Below, in pieces: positions 35,920-43,732 of a stretch of 64,000 nt of DNA (position 1 is the stretch's first letter; each line of letters begins with the position of its first letter). This DNA comes from Cyanobacteria bacterium FACHB-471 (GTDB lineage Bacteria > Cyanobacteriota > Cyanobacteriia > Elainellales > Elainellaceae). Below the pieces are notes generated by a model. The model had not been told where the DNA came from. It saw nothing but the letters and a program-made list of their open reading frames with translations, and did no database searches. Both the position numbers and the translations under genes were made by a program. Location: positions 86,473 to 150,472 of the forward strand of contig JACJOC010000095.1 of NCBI GenBank assembly GCA_014695345.1. The letters are read 5' to 3'.

Positions 35920-36225
35920 TTAACTCCAGTCTTCCCGCTGGCTGCCTCGCCCTTTGTAAACTTTGGCGATTTGATGAATCTGGCGAGTTTTTTCGTAGAG
36001 CGCAGTTTCGCTAAGCTGCCACTGTTCTAGCACCTTTTCCAGATCTGCCTGAATGTCACGTGCTCCTGGAAAGCCCCGATAGCGAATGCGGAGCCGGGCA
36101 AGTTCTACCAGGTTATAGTCATTGGGTTCGCCAGCTAAAAGGCTATTGATAATGTCGCGATCGCTTTTATAAAGCGGATGCTGCTGGTCTTTGCTAGCGC
36201 TAGTAGAGTCGTTTGAAGAGGCCAT
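35920..36225 (-). CDS. DUF3288-like cyanobacterial protein
   Basis: 101 aa. The sequence HPLYKSDRDIINSLLAGEP, then LARLRIRYRGFPGARDIQ and ETALYEKTRQIHQIA, resembles the cyanobacterial DUF3288 family; the match is from memory, not a search. No signal peptide or membrane helix. It lies 45 bases upstream of corA on the same strand, so co-transcription is likely. Confidence 0.7.
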   Translation of the reverse strand: MASSNDSTSASKDQQHPLYKSDRDIINSLLAGEPNDYNLVELARLRIRYRGFPGARDIQADLEKVLEQWQLSETALYEKTRQIHQIAKVYKGRGSQREDWS

Positions 36226-36457
36226 AAGCTAAAAGTCAAAAGGTGCGAACCTTTACAATAAGGTCTTAATCTCATACACAATCTTAAGGCTGTAGATTTT
36301 ATTTAATGCTTTGATGCCGATTTTTTCGGAAGACTGGCGATCGCCAAGGGTGCAGTAACAGCTCGACCTCAAGCCAAATGTGAGCAATCCCAAACAAACC
36401 GTTGTACTTTAATAAAGTGACTCGTTATACTACGGTGCAACATAGAGGGTTGAGCAA

Positions 36458-36925
36458 ATGTCCTTGCTATTCCTTGTTCCACTGACAGTTACTTTGGGAT
36501 CAGGCTGTGTATTCAAGGCTGCCAAAGATACCTCCACAGAAACTGCGACCGTTGCATTTGCAGTTGGATTGGTTGGTCTGGCTTTCACGCTGATTTTGTC
36601 GCCCTGGGAAGTGCAGCTTCCGTTAGTCGTGCTGCTTTTGGCTAACGTCAAATGGGCGGCTATCCTAGACTTCTTGTTTTCCCGTCGTGAAGATGTGGCT
36701 CCTTCCAGTAGAGCTAGGGATGGCAGTGATGCTGTAGCATCCACTATTTCGACTTCAGCTGTAGAAACTATTTCAACGATAAAGACGGATGCAGAGCAGA
36801 ATCCAGCCGAGAAAGTTGTTTTAGGGAAATACCGTGGGGCTGTTTGTGAACTGGGTCAGCCAGTAGAGCGATCGCTTCATCAACCTACGGTAGAGCTTCA
36901 ATATCGAGGAGCCAAAGTCCGCTGA
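36458..36925 (+). CDS. Small membrane protein, possibly DUF4278-like
   Basis: 155 aa. GAGGG lies eight bases before the ATG. Two hydrophobic segments (about 3-18 and 30-65) indicate a membrane anchor. The linker is Ser/Thr-rich. The C-terminus (VVLGKYRGAVCELGQPVE, VELQYRGAKV) resembles the paired YRG motifs of the cyanobacterial DUF4278 family, which is a tentative match. The opposite strand ORF (36430-36744) lacks these signals. It lies upstream of rpsO with 115 bases between. Confidence 0.65.
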   Translation: MSLLFLVPLTVTLGSGCVFKAAKDTSTETATVAFAVGLVGLAFTLILSPWEVQLPLVVLLLANVKWAAILDFLFSRREDVAPSSRARDGSDAVASTISTSAVETISTIKTDAEQNPAEKVVLGKYRGAVCELGQPVERSLHQPTVELQYRGAKVR

Positions 36926-37040
36926 GGCGACTGAAGTTAAAAATCAGGCGTTCTCTAGTTTTGGGCGCTAACGATTGTAGCGAAAGGCTGTGATAACATG
37001 GTTGATTGTATCTGTATTAAAGAGACGGCTTAACCTAATC

Positions 37041-37310
37041 ATGGCACTGCTGCAAGAGCGCAAACACGAAATCATCAACGAGTACCAAATTCACGAAACC
37101 GACACCGGATCGGCAGACGTTCAGGTGGCAATGCTAACTGAGCGCATTAACAAACTCAGCGCCCACCTCAAAATCAACAAGAAAGACCATGCCTCTCGTC
37201 GGGGCTTGCTAAAGATGATCGGTCAGCGTAAGCGCTTACTTGCCTACATTCTGAAGCAAGACCAGGGACGCTATCGGGCTTTGATTACCCGCCTCGGAAT
37301 TCGTGGATAG
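37041..37310 (+). CDS. rpsO: 30S ribosomal protein S15
   Basis: 89 aa from the ATG at 37041, the exact S15 length; upstream in-frame codons do not belong. Landmarks are [19 protein letters not shown] and [22 protein letters not shown]15 binds 16S rRNA early in assembly of the small-subunit platform. In bacteria S15 may repress its own translation through the leader; the 115-base leader here may do so but no fold was verified. It is followed after 29 bases by a PAM68-family gene. Confidence 0.97.
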   Translation: MALLQERKHEIINEYQIHETDTGSADVQVAMLTERINKLSAHLKINKKDHASRRGLLKMIGQRKRLLAYILKQDQGRYRALITRLGIRG

Positions 37311-37339
37311 CGCGGACTAAAACCTGATAGGAAGAGTGC

Positions 37340-37891
37340 ATGTCTCCTGAACCCCAACCTGATGCTCAATCAGATTCTAAAGATGCTGCGAATGCCGTAA
37401 ACCGCGATCGCTTACCCTTCGAGCCGACCAAGAGCCGCAAAAAGCCTGAAAAGAAAACTCCGACAGCACCAGTCAAACCAGAAAGAAAATCTGACTCTAA
37501 AAAGTCGGAGGCTAAAAAGGTGGCTGCTAAAGCAGTGAAGAGCGATCGCTCGGGTCAAAATACTGCAGCTAGTATGTCCATTCCAGATGCAGTCAGTCGG
37601 CGAATGGTACGGCGAATGGCACTATTTTGCGGCATTCCATCTGCGTTGGGGATCTCAACATTTTTTGTCAGCTACTTCGTCATCACTCACGACCTAGTTG
37701 CGTTGCCCAATGCAGCCGTTGTGCTGGTCAGCATGGGCTTCTTTGGATTAGGTGTGGTTGGGCTAAGCTACGGTGTACTCTCTGCATCGTGGGATGAAGC
37801 GATTGCAGGTAGTGCCCTCGGCTGGTCAGAATTTACAACCAATTTAGGAAGAATGACTGAAGCGTGGCGCTCAGCTGGAAAGAAACCCTAA
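37340..37891 (+). CDS. PAM68-family photosystem II assembly protein
   Basis: 183 aa. A basic, disordered N-terminus (about 1-80) precedes IPDAVSRRMVRRMALFCGIPSALG and two membrane helices, then GVVGLSYGVLSASWD. This is the PAM68 (DUF3464) signature. In plants and Synechocystis PAM68 helps assemble photosystem II core proteins in the thylakoid. AGGAAG is six bases before the ATG. It lies 29 bases after rpsO, so the pair is likely co-transcribed. Confidence 0.88.
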   Translation: MSPEPQPDAQSDSKDAANAVNRDRLPFEPTKSRKKPEKKTPTAPVKPERKSDSKKSEAKKVAAKAVKSDRSGQNTAASMSIPDAVSRRMVRRMALFCGIPSALGISTFFVSYFVITHDLVALPNAAVVLVSMGFFGLGVVGLSYGVLSASWDEAIAGSALGWSEFTTNLGRMTEAWRSAGKKP

Positions 37892-38137
37892 TCGGTATTC
37901 TGATTGTGCGGATGCACTTTGATCCCGTTTGCACCAGAGCAATCTCGCCACGAATGCTTCTGCAATACGTTCTGATTTAACGTAAATTTGTTCCAATTCA
38001 TTGAGATTCATCAATAGAATTAAGCCATACGTAGCCTAGAGCTAGCTCAGACGTAAAATATCGAAGGCTGAGCTAATCATCTAGCCAAAGGATTTTTGCA
38101 AGCTGTTAACCGATAACTCACGTTAAGGACTTTTGAC

Positions 38138-39196
38138 ATGATTGTGGTCATGAAGATCGGCACTCCTGAAGCCGAGATATCCCGGCTAGCTGAAGAGCTA
38201 CAGACCTGGGGACTGTCGCCCGAAAAGATTGTTGGCAAGCACAAAACTGTAATTGGGCTGGTCGGCGACACAGTTGACTTAGACCCACTGCAACTCCAGG
38301 AAATGAGTGACTGGATTGAGCAAGTTTTGAGGGTAGAAAAGCCGTTTAAGCGAGTCAGCCGTGAATATCGTCATGGCGAAGCTAGCACCGTTATTGTGTC
38401 TACGCCTAATGGACCTGTGGCTTTTGGCGAACACTCCCCGATCGCTATTGTGGCTGGACCTTGCTCGGTTGAGAACGAAACGATGATCGTTGAGACGGCT
38501 CGGAGAGTCAAGGCGGCAGGGGCACAGTTTTTGCGGGGTGGTGCTTACAAGCCTCGTACTTCACCCTACGCTTTTCAGGGACACGGTGAAAGCGCATTGG
38601 GTTTGCTAGCAGCTGCCCGTGATGCAAGTGGTCTGGGCATCATCACTGAGGTAATGGATACTGCCGATTTAGATAAAGTGGCAGAAATCGCTGATGTGGT
38701 GCAAGTGGGTGCCCGAAATATGCAAAACTTCTCGCTACTCAAGAAAGTTGGCGCCCAAGATAAACCCGTACTGCTGAAGCGGGGAATGTCTGCCACGATC
38801 GAAGAGTGGCTGATGGCAGCAGAATACATTTTGGCGGCAGGAAACCCCAATGTGATCTTGTGTGAGCGGGGAATTCGCACGTTCGATCGCCAATATGCTC
38901 GCAACACTCTAGATTTATCGGTAATCCCTGTACTGCGATCGCTGACTCACTTGCCGATCATGATTGATCCAAGCCACGGCACTGGCAGAGCGGAGTATGT
39001 GCCCTCAATGGCAATGGCTGCGATCGCGGCTGGCACTGATTCCTTAATGATTGAAGTTCACCCGAACCCTGCAAAGGCTCTGTCAGATGGGCCTCAATCC
39101 TTGACTCCAGATCGATTCGATCGTCTGGTTCAAGAACTATCCGTAATTGGGAAAGCGGTTGATCGTTGGTCCTTATCTCTTGCGGCTCTGGCATAA
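38138..39196 (+). CDS. aroF: DAHP synthase (3-deoxy-7-phosphoheptulonate synthase)
   Basis: 352 aa of the bacterial AroA-I-beta type. A ferredoxin-like N-terminal regulatory domain (1-75, MIVVMKIGTPEAEIS) precedes the catalytic barrel with IVAGPCSVE, FLRGGAYKPRTSPY, VLLKRGMSATIEEW and MIDPSHGTG. It joins PEP and erythrose 4-phosphate as the first step of the shikimate pathway. In relatives the N-terminal domain mediates tyrosine or phenylalanine feedback. AAGGA stands upstream of the ATG. A strong terminator follows. Confidence 0.95.
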   Translation: MIVVMKIGTPEAEISRLAEELQTWGLSPEKIVGKHKTVIGLVGDTVDLDPLQLQEMSDWIEQVLRVEKPFKRVSREYRHGEASTVIVSTPNGPVAFGEHSPIAIVAGPCSVENETMIVETARRVKAAGAQFLRGGAYKPRTSPYAFQGHGESALGLLAAARDASGLGIITEVMDTADLDKVAEIADVVQVGARNMQNFSLLKKVGAQDKPVLLKRGMSATIEEWLMAAEYILAAGNPNVILCERGIRTFDRQYARNTLDLSVIPVLRSLTHLPIMIDPSHGTGRAEYVPSMAMAAIAAGTDSLMIEVHPNPAKALSDGPQSLTPDRFDRLVQELSVIGKAVDRWSLSLAALA

Positions 39197-39222
39197 GCTA
39201 CCTATCTGAAAACGCTACATAA

Positions 39223-39255
39223 AGAAGGAGTCAGGATAAAATCCTGACTCCTTCT
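39223..39255. terminator. 15-bp hairpin terminator after aroF
   Basis: Arms 39223-39237 and 39241-39255 pair perfectly with a 3-base AAA loop. It ends aroF and probably the convergent PatU-like gene. Confidence 0.8.
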
Positions 39256-39303
39256 CTGTAATAGTTACAGCGGTAATAGAAATATTGCACTATAGTCTCT
39301 TAC

Positions 39304-40623
39304 CTAAAATTTTGAGTCGTTCTTATCTTTAGGCTCGTCCGATCCTTTCTCAACTTGCAGTTGCTCTAGCTCTGCTTCGATGCAATGCAGTAGTTGATTG
39401 AGGGCCGGCAATGCTTCTAGTCGATCTGCTGAGAAACTAGAGCTAGTACGGGCGCGATCGCGAATTTCATTCACCTTAAGCTGAAGCTGTTTGGCAATAC
39501 CCAAAGCATCTCGTCCCAGATTTGTCAGCTGCTGCTGTTGGTAAAACTTGAGCGCAGCTCCCCGCAACACCTGCAATGTTGCCTCTTCGCCATGAGCGGT
39601 AGGCATTACCCGAAACCGCAACAGCAACCGTGTTTGTTGGTAGAACCGTTCAATCTCAGCTTGCTTTGGCTTGTCAACGGTAATTAAAGGAAGCTGAGTC
39701 ATTTGCTTCAACTCGTTGATCACACCCTGGAAAGTCGTTACGTCTAGCTTGTCAATCACCGATTGCAAAACCCCGTCCTGGCTCCAGAGAATTCGCCCAT
39801 GCTGCTGCTGGCGTTCAAAATAGAGTCGCCCAATTCCGCCAAACAAAATGCGCCCCAGCAATTCTTGCAGCAGTTCTTTGGATTGCAGGGTTGCTAAGAC
39901 TTCTACGGGGCTAGACAGGTATTTAGCCTGTACATCTAGCGTAGGCAAGGAGTTGAGCAGAGGAACTGAAGCTGGAGAATGTTCTTGCTCAGGCTGTTCT
40001 GGTTCTGGTAATGCCAGGAGCGTGTTTTGTGGATCGGGCTGAGCCGAGGGTTGCGCTTCAGCATCCTTGGGGGGCACAAAGGGAATTTCTGGCGGGGGCG
40101 AAGGGGTCGCGTGAGAATTTCCTCGCTCGTGAATGTCGGTTAAGTTTAGGCTCTCTGGACTGTCTACCACAAGCGTTGCTTGCAGGTTTCGATTGACCGA
40201 CGGTTTGGATCGAGAGCGACTAGGGTCTCTTCGTCCAACGACGGGAGAGCGTCCTGGTTGAGTCGGGGAACGGTGACTCCCTGCGTGACTTAGATGAGCA
40301 GATAAAACAGCCTGGAGCGCCTCAGAAGAGATGCGGCGAGGCACCAGAGTATAGTTCAGGTAGGAAATGATTCGTCGAACATAGTCAGAAGCGGCAGTGT
40401 CTTCAGGACTGACCATGCCCAGGTTGAGGTGACTTCCTTCTAAAAATAGAGGAAGAACCTGGTAATAGAGACAAGCTTCAAATGGTAGAACGCCATCGAT
40501 GAGGATGAACATCTGTTCGATGTTTAACTGCTCTACCCAATCTTCTTTGAACTGGTCTAGAACGGACTGGTAAACAGGATTGACGCGCTTTGGCTCAATG
40601 CGATCGCTCAGGGGAAACGCCAT
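39304..40623 (-). CDS. PatU-like protein with PilB/GspE-like N-terminal modules, no ATPase
   Basis: 439 aa, lying 70 bases downstream of a HetZ-like gene, the position of patU in heterocyst formers. Residues about 30-112 look like an MshEN/GspE N-terminal domain (FILIDGVLPFEACLYYQVLPLFLEG in pieces, then LNYTLVPRRIS). Residues 113-240 are a Pro/Ser-rich linker. Residues 255-370 resemble the N2 part of PilB ATPases: GRLYFERQQ, ILWSQDGVLQ, INELKQMTQLPL, RFRVMPTAHGEEATLQVLRG. The Walker A and B regions are absent. The protein may have evolved from a PilB-like ancestor into a binding or regulatory protein (inference). The PatU label rests on synteny. Confidence 0.65.
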   Translation of the reverse strand: MAFPLSDRIEPKRVNPVYQSVLDQFKEDWVEQLNIEQMFILIDGVLPFEACLYYQVLPLFLEGSHLNLGMVSPEDTAASDYVRRIISYLNYTLVPRRISSEALQAVLSAHLSHAGSHRSPTQPGRSPVVGRRDPSRSRSKPSVNRNLQATLVVDSPESLNLTDIHERGNSHATPSPPPEIPFVPPKDAEAQPSAQPDPQNTLLALPEPEQPEQEHSPASVPLLNSLPTLDVQAKYLSSPVEVLATLQSKELLQELLGRILFGGIGRLYFERQQQHGRILWSQDGVLQSVIDKLDVTTFQGVINELKQMTQLPLITVDKPKQAEIERFYQQTRLLLRFRVMPTAHGEEATLQVLRGAALKFYQQQQLTNLGRDALGIAKQLQLKVNEIRDRARTSSSFSADRLEALPALNQLLHCIEAELEQLQVEKGSDEPKDKNDSKF

Positions 40624-40693
40624 AGGAACAGGTTCCGCAATGCTTTGGATGGTGAGAGTGAGCTAATCCTGAAATGCACCCTGGCAACGGAGA

Positions 40694-41824
40694 TTAGGAG
40701 GCGCTCCGCAACGCCTGAGCAGCTAAGTAAAGTTTAATCCATTCGCCCATGATTTGATTGGTTTTCTGATCGAGGTCTTGGGCGATCGCTTCAACGGTTT
40801 TACCTGCTTTCAGGGCATTTAACAACTGCTGTTGATCGAGGGTGAGGCTATGCCAAAATTGCTGCCACTGGTCAGGAGTTAGCCCCAAGCTATGTTCTTG
40901 TAGGGACGTTCCTAGCCAGGTGGTCACCAGGTCAGGGTGCTTTTTCAGAGCAAAAACTCGAATTGCATGATAGCTAATCTTTTCGCGCAGGCGATAAACC
41001 TGCTTGATCGGCAAATTCAGGTCTTTGGCGATCGCTTCTTGCGATCGCCCCTGTAAATGCAGATGTAGCCACCGTGCTGCAACGGGATCAACCTGCTCCT
41101 CTAGATAAGTCGCAAACTCCTGACTGACGGCAGACCGGAGCATCTGTTGTTCTTCCCAGGCTTGATTGTCCTGGTGTTGGGAAATCGCCTCCGAATCGAG
41201 CAAGCTCACCGGGTTGTCGGCATCATCGGGCGTAATTTCCTCAGACACTAGTCGCACCAAGTCACCAGCCGGAACCTGCGTCATCCCGCCCCGCTGCGAT
41301 CGCCGCAAATAGTTAACAAATCGATAAACTAGTAAGGGTTGATTGCGAATAGGGCGTAAGCAATATTCTTCAATGCTGGCTAACATCAGAGCATTTCGCA
41401 AGCGAGGGTTGGTGGCGCATTGACCAATCCATATCATTTGCTGACGCATGTAGCGGTCGTTCTGAATTAGCTCTTGAATCACCTCTTGCAGCACATCCAT
41501 CACGCTGCGGTGGCGATCGCGAGACAACGCAACCCAGGTGCGAATTTTGCTGCGAATCAGGAACAGACTGCCCAACCGCTGAATTAATTTACGGTAGGCT
41601 TGCTCTGGATGCGCTCCTAAATATCGCTGCTGCAAAATCCGATAGCGGTAGTCAATCGCTTGCTGGGCGATCGCAAGCTGTTCCGAGGAAAGCTCGTTAA
41701 ACCGATCGGGGTTTTCCCCCAATAGCCAGTTGAGGATACTCTCCTGAGCTACGGACGGTTGATCTGGAGAGTCTGTTTTGAGGCGCGATCGCCACTCTTG
41801 CCGGAGAGCCTCAACCACTGTCAT
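40694..41824 (-). CDS. hetZ: HetZ-like regulator
   Basis: 376 aa. The C-terminal part has a sigma-like helix-turn-helix: AARWLHLHLQGRSQEAIAKDL and LPIKQVYRLREKISYHAI, followed by a second HTH-like segment KTVEAIAQDLDQKTNQIMGEW. The whole resembles HetZ, which in Anabaena acts in early heterocyst differentiation and binds DNA. HetZ and PatU relatives also occur in filamentous species without heterocysts, so the pair does not prove differentiation here. No hetR, hetP or nif genes are in the window. The identification is from remembered family features and the patU neighbour. Confidence 0.7.
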   Translation of the reverse strand: MTVVEALRQEWRSRLKTDSPDQPSVAQESILNWLLGENPDRFNELSSEQLAIAQQAIDYRYRILQQRYLGAHPEQAYRKLIQRLGSLFLIRSKIRTWVALSRDRHRSVMDVLQEVIQELIQNDRYMRQQMIWIGQCATNPRLRNALMLASIEEYCLRPIRNQPLLVYRFVNYLRRSQRGGMTQVPAGDLVRLVSEEITPDDADNPVSLLDSEAISQHQDNQAWEEQQMLRSAVSQEFATYLEEQVDPVAARWLHLHLQGRSQEAIAKDLNLPIKQVYRLREKISYHAIRVFALKKHPDLVTTWLGTSLQEHSLGLTPDQWQQFWHSLTLDQQQLLNALKAGKTVEAIAQDLDQKTNQIMGEWIKLYLAAQALRSAS

Positions 41825-42094
41825 GGAACAATAATCCTTTAACTTATCACTTCATCAATGGGTTTGCTTCATCAATGGGTTTGAAGTAGCCTAATGTACC
41901 GCCGTTAAATAAAGTCCCCTGAGCTACTGAATGTAGGGTCAGTGCAGGGTCTTACATTTTCTACTAAGTAGATCCACCTGCTGATCAAGAAGCCATTAGG
42001 CGACTAAAATCGACCCTACCTAAATCTGTCTCCCAATATTAGTCCGAAGGTGAGTCCCAAAGCACTCACCCACTTGGGTCATCCACCAAACACC
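41825..42094. promoter_or_regulatory. Upstream region of hetZ with a 17-bp tandem repeat
   Basis: 270 bases containing the hetZ promoter. Two perfect direct copies of CTTCATCAATGGGTTTG sit end to end at 41850-41866 and 41867-41883, only about 25 bases upstream of the start codon. They could be binding sites or a slippage duplication in the leader. Confidence 0.5.
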
Positions 42095-42373
42095 TCATAG
42101 TCCAGAATCAGCTTCGTCTGTTTCTTGAATTGCAGACACAAGCTGCTGTAAGGCTTGGGTTAATTGGTCTAATTTTTCTAAAGCCGTATCTTGATTCTCA
42201 GCCAGGGTTTGCACCGCATCACTCAACGCAAAAATTTGATAGCCCTGCTGCTGAACCTGAGTTGCCAGAGCGTCTACGCGATCGGATAGACGATCTACCG
42301 TCTCAGTCGTGGCTAAAACAGCTTCCCCGATCTGCTGCACAATTGATTCCAGGCGATTTAGCTTAACTTCCAC
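42095..42373 (-). CDS. Small coiled-coil protein
   Basis: 92 aa from a GTG at 42373, the only start after an upstream in-frame stop, with GAGGA very close to it; a GTG 11 codons in is also possible. Almost the whole sequence is heptad-patterned coiled coil (LESIVQQIGEAVLATTETVDRLSDRVDALATQVQQ in pieces), acidic, with no Cys. It probably forms a helical oligomer. Function unknown; it reads toward hetZ but is 270 bases away. Confidence 0.6.
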   Translation of the reverse strand: MEVKLNRLESIVQQIGEAVLATTETVDRLSDRVDALATQVQQQGYQIFALSDAVQTLAENQDTALEKLDQLTQALQQLVSAIQETDEADSGL

Positions 42374-42563
42374 TCCTCAACAACCTTTTCGTCCAAATTG
42401 ATTTACGTTCAAGCCTACTCTATTGCACCCGGATCTGGTCAAAGTTGTTGCAGTCTTGCCAATCCCTCTTTAGTTTAAAGACACCGATCTTGAGATAGAT
42501 TGTCTATATCTTTAGGAAAAGATTACATTTAGTTCATCAAGTCTTATAGAGTGCTAAAGGCGA

Positions 42564-43028
42564 ATGGATGTGCTACGGAATTTTTCAGGGGTAGAGCAGC
42601 ATCACGAATTTCAAGGAAGCTGTGGCGTTGAAAAGAACCAACCTAACCTGGCTCCCCGTTTTGCAACGTTTAGAAATATTCCTCCTGAACGGGTAGGACT
42701 GAATGGAGAATATGACCATAGCGGTTTAGCGAAAAGAGTGTCTTTACGATTCAGCCAGAGTTTTGGAGCAGGCGAAATCGAAAACCTGCGAATTATTCAG
42801 CGAGGAGCAGTAGTTGTACTGCTAGGGAAAATTCCTAATTGGCGGCTGCTCACTCAAATGATCGCTATTGCTCTAGGGACAAGTGGTGCAGTTGATGTAG
42901 AAATTAATGGCATCAGCGTCGTTCAGTCTTATAAGCCCAATTTCAGAGCAAGCCTTGGAGAGTTGATGGACTCAAGTGTGGGTGTGAGGCGCGATCGCCG
43001 CAGCAATAAGTCTTGTCATGCTTGTTAG
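42564..43028 (+). CDS. BON-like domain protein
   Basis: 154 aa. The middle (YDHSGLAKRVSLRFSQSFGA, then VVVLLGKIPNWRLLTQMIAIALGTSGAVDVEING in pieces) has the hydrophobic spacing of a BON domain, which in OsmY-type proteins binds membranes or interacts with envelope parts. No signal peptide is seen, so the protein would be cytoplasmic. The C-terminus is basic with a CHAC end (Cys-His-Ala-Cys). The assignment is by pattern only. Confidence 0.55.
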   Translation: MDVLRNFSGVEQHHEFQGSCGVEKNQPNLAPRFATFRNIPPERVGLNGEYDHSGLAKRVSLRFSQSFGAGEIENLRIIQRGAVVVLLGKIPNWRLLTQMIAIALGTSGAVDVEINGISVVQSYKPNFRASLGELMDSSVGVRRDRRSNKSCHAC

Positions 43029-43109
43029 ATCAAGAAACATGCTCGAAATATTTCTTTAAATCGTTCAGGTTTCCAGATTATTTGTAATGCTAATCACTTA
43101 AATCAGGAC

Positions 43110-43150
43110 AAAAGCAGGAAGGCAAGGTTAGACCTTGCCTTCCTGCTTTT
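43110..43150. terminator. 19-bp hairpin terminator between convergent genes
   Basis: Arms 43110-43128 and 43132-43150 pair perfectly across a 3-base loop and end in a T-run on one strand and an A-run on the other, so the element works for both the BON-like gene and allA. Confidence 0.85.
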
Positions 43151-43164
43151 TATATGTAAACCGT

Positions 43165-43653
43165 TTAAGTAATCTCAAACACTAGCCCAAAGCGGTTTAG
43201 TAAGTTGCAGGTTTGGTGATCGGTTACGTTTGTGTCACTTAGCTCCAAATTGTAAAAATCTACCCACTCATGGTCAAAATACGGTCCAGCGTGCCAGGTC
43301 CCGACTTCTAGCTTGATAAAACAGTTACTAGGAATGCGGAAAGCAGCAAGGTCATTGAGTGAGGGTTCTGCTGCTTCACTGGGTGGCGCGACTACAATCA
43401 ACCAATCCTTGCCCTCTAGAGAGCCAAGACACTGAGTACAGCGAACGTGTCTGGTAATTTGAGAAAATCTGCGCCCCTTTTGCTGAAGTCGCATGATGTA
43501 AAAGCGTGGCATACCCTGGTCAAGACTTAGACGAGCATCTTCTTGGTCACAGGGCTTGCCATCCTCGCTAGCAAAAATGACCTGTCCGTAAGCTTGAAAG
43601 CTTTCAGCGGTAATTTGCTGGGCAGGAAGGTGTTGGACTGAGGTGGATTGCAT
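43165..43653 (-). CDS. allA: Ureidoglycolate lyase family protein
   Basis: 162 aa. The AllA family features are present: GSLEGKDWLIVVAPP, FIKLEVGTWHAGPYFDH and DTNVTDHQTCNLL. The enzyme splits ureidoglycolate to urea and glyoxylate in allantoin breakdown. It lies 79 bases downstream of an NCS2-type purine permease on the same strand, which supports a purine-degradation role. The other allantoin enzymes and urease are not in the window. Confidence 0.88.
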   Translation of the reverse strand: MQSTSVQHLPAQQITAESFQAYGQVIFASEDGKPCDQEDARLSLDQGMPRFYIMRLQQKGRRFSQITRHVRCTQCLGSLEGKDWLIVVAPPSEAAEPSLNDLAAFRIPSNCFIKLEVGTWHAGPYFDHEWVDFYNLELSDTNVTDHQTCNLLNRFGLVFEIT

Positions 43654-43732
43654 GAGGGGCGCTAGGGTTCAGGGGTTAGTGATTGTTCTGGTTTCCAAGC
43701 TGGACTAGGAAGCAGGGTGATAAGCTTTTCTT

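Noticed and set aside
36430..36744. Minus-strand ORF over the small membrane protein
   Set aside because: The plus-strand gene has a good ribosome binding site, hydrophobic segments and YRG motifs; the antisense frame has none.
39304..41824. HetZ/PatU pair as proof of heterocyst formation
   Set aside because: Relatives occur in filamentous species without heterocysts, and no hetR, hetP, hgl or nif genes are in the window.
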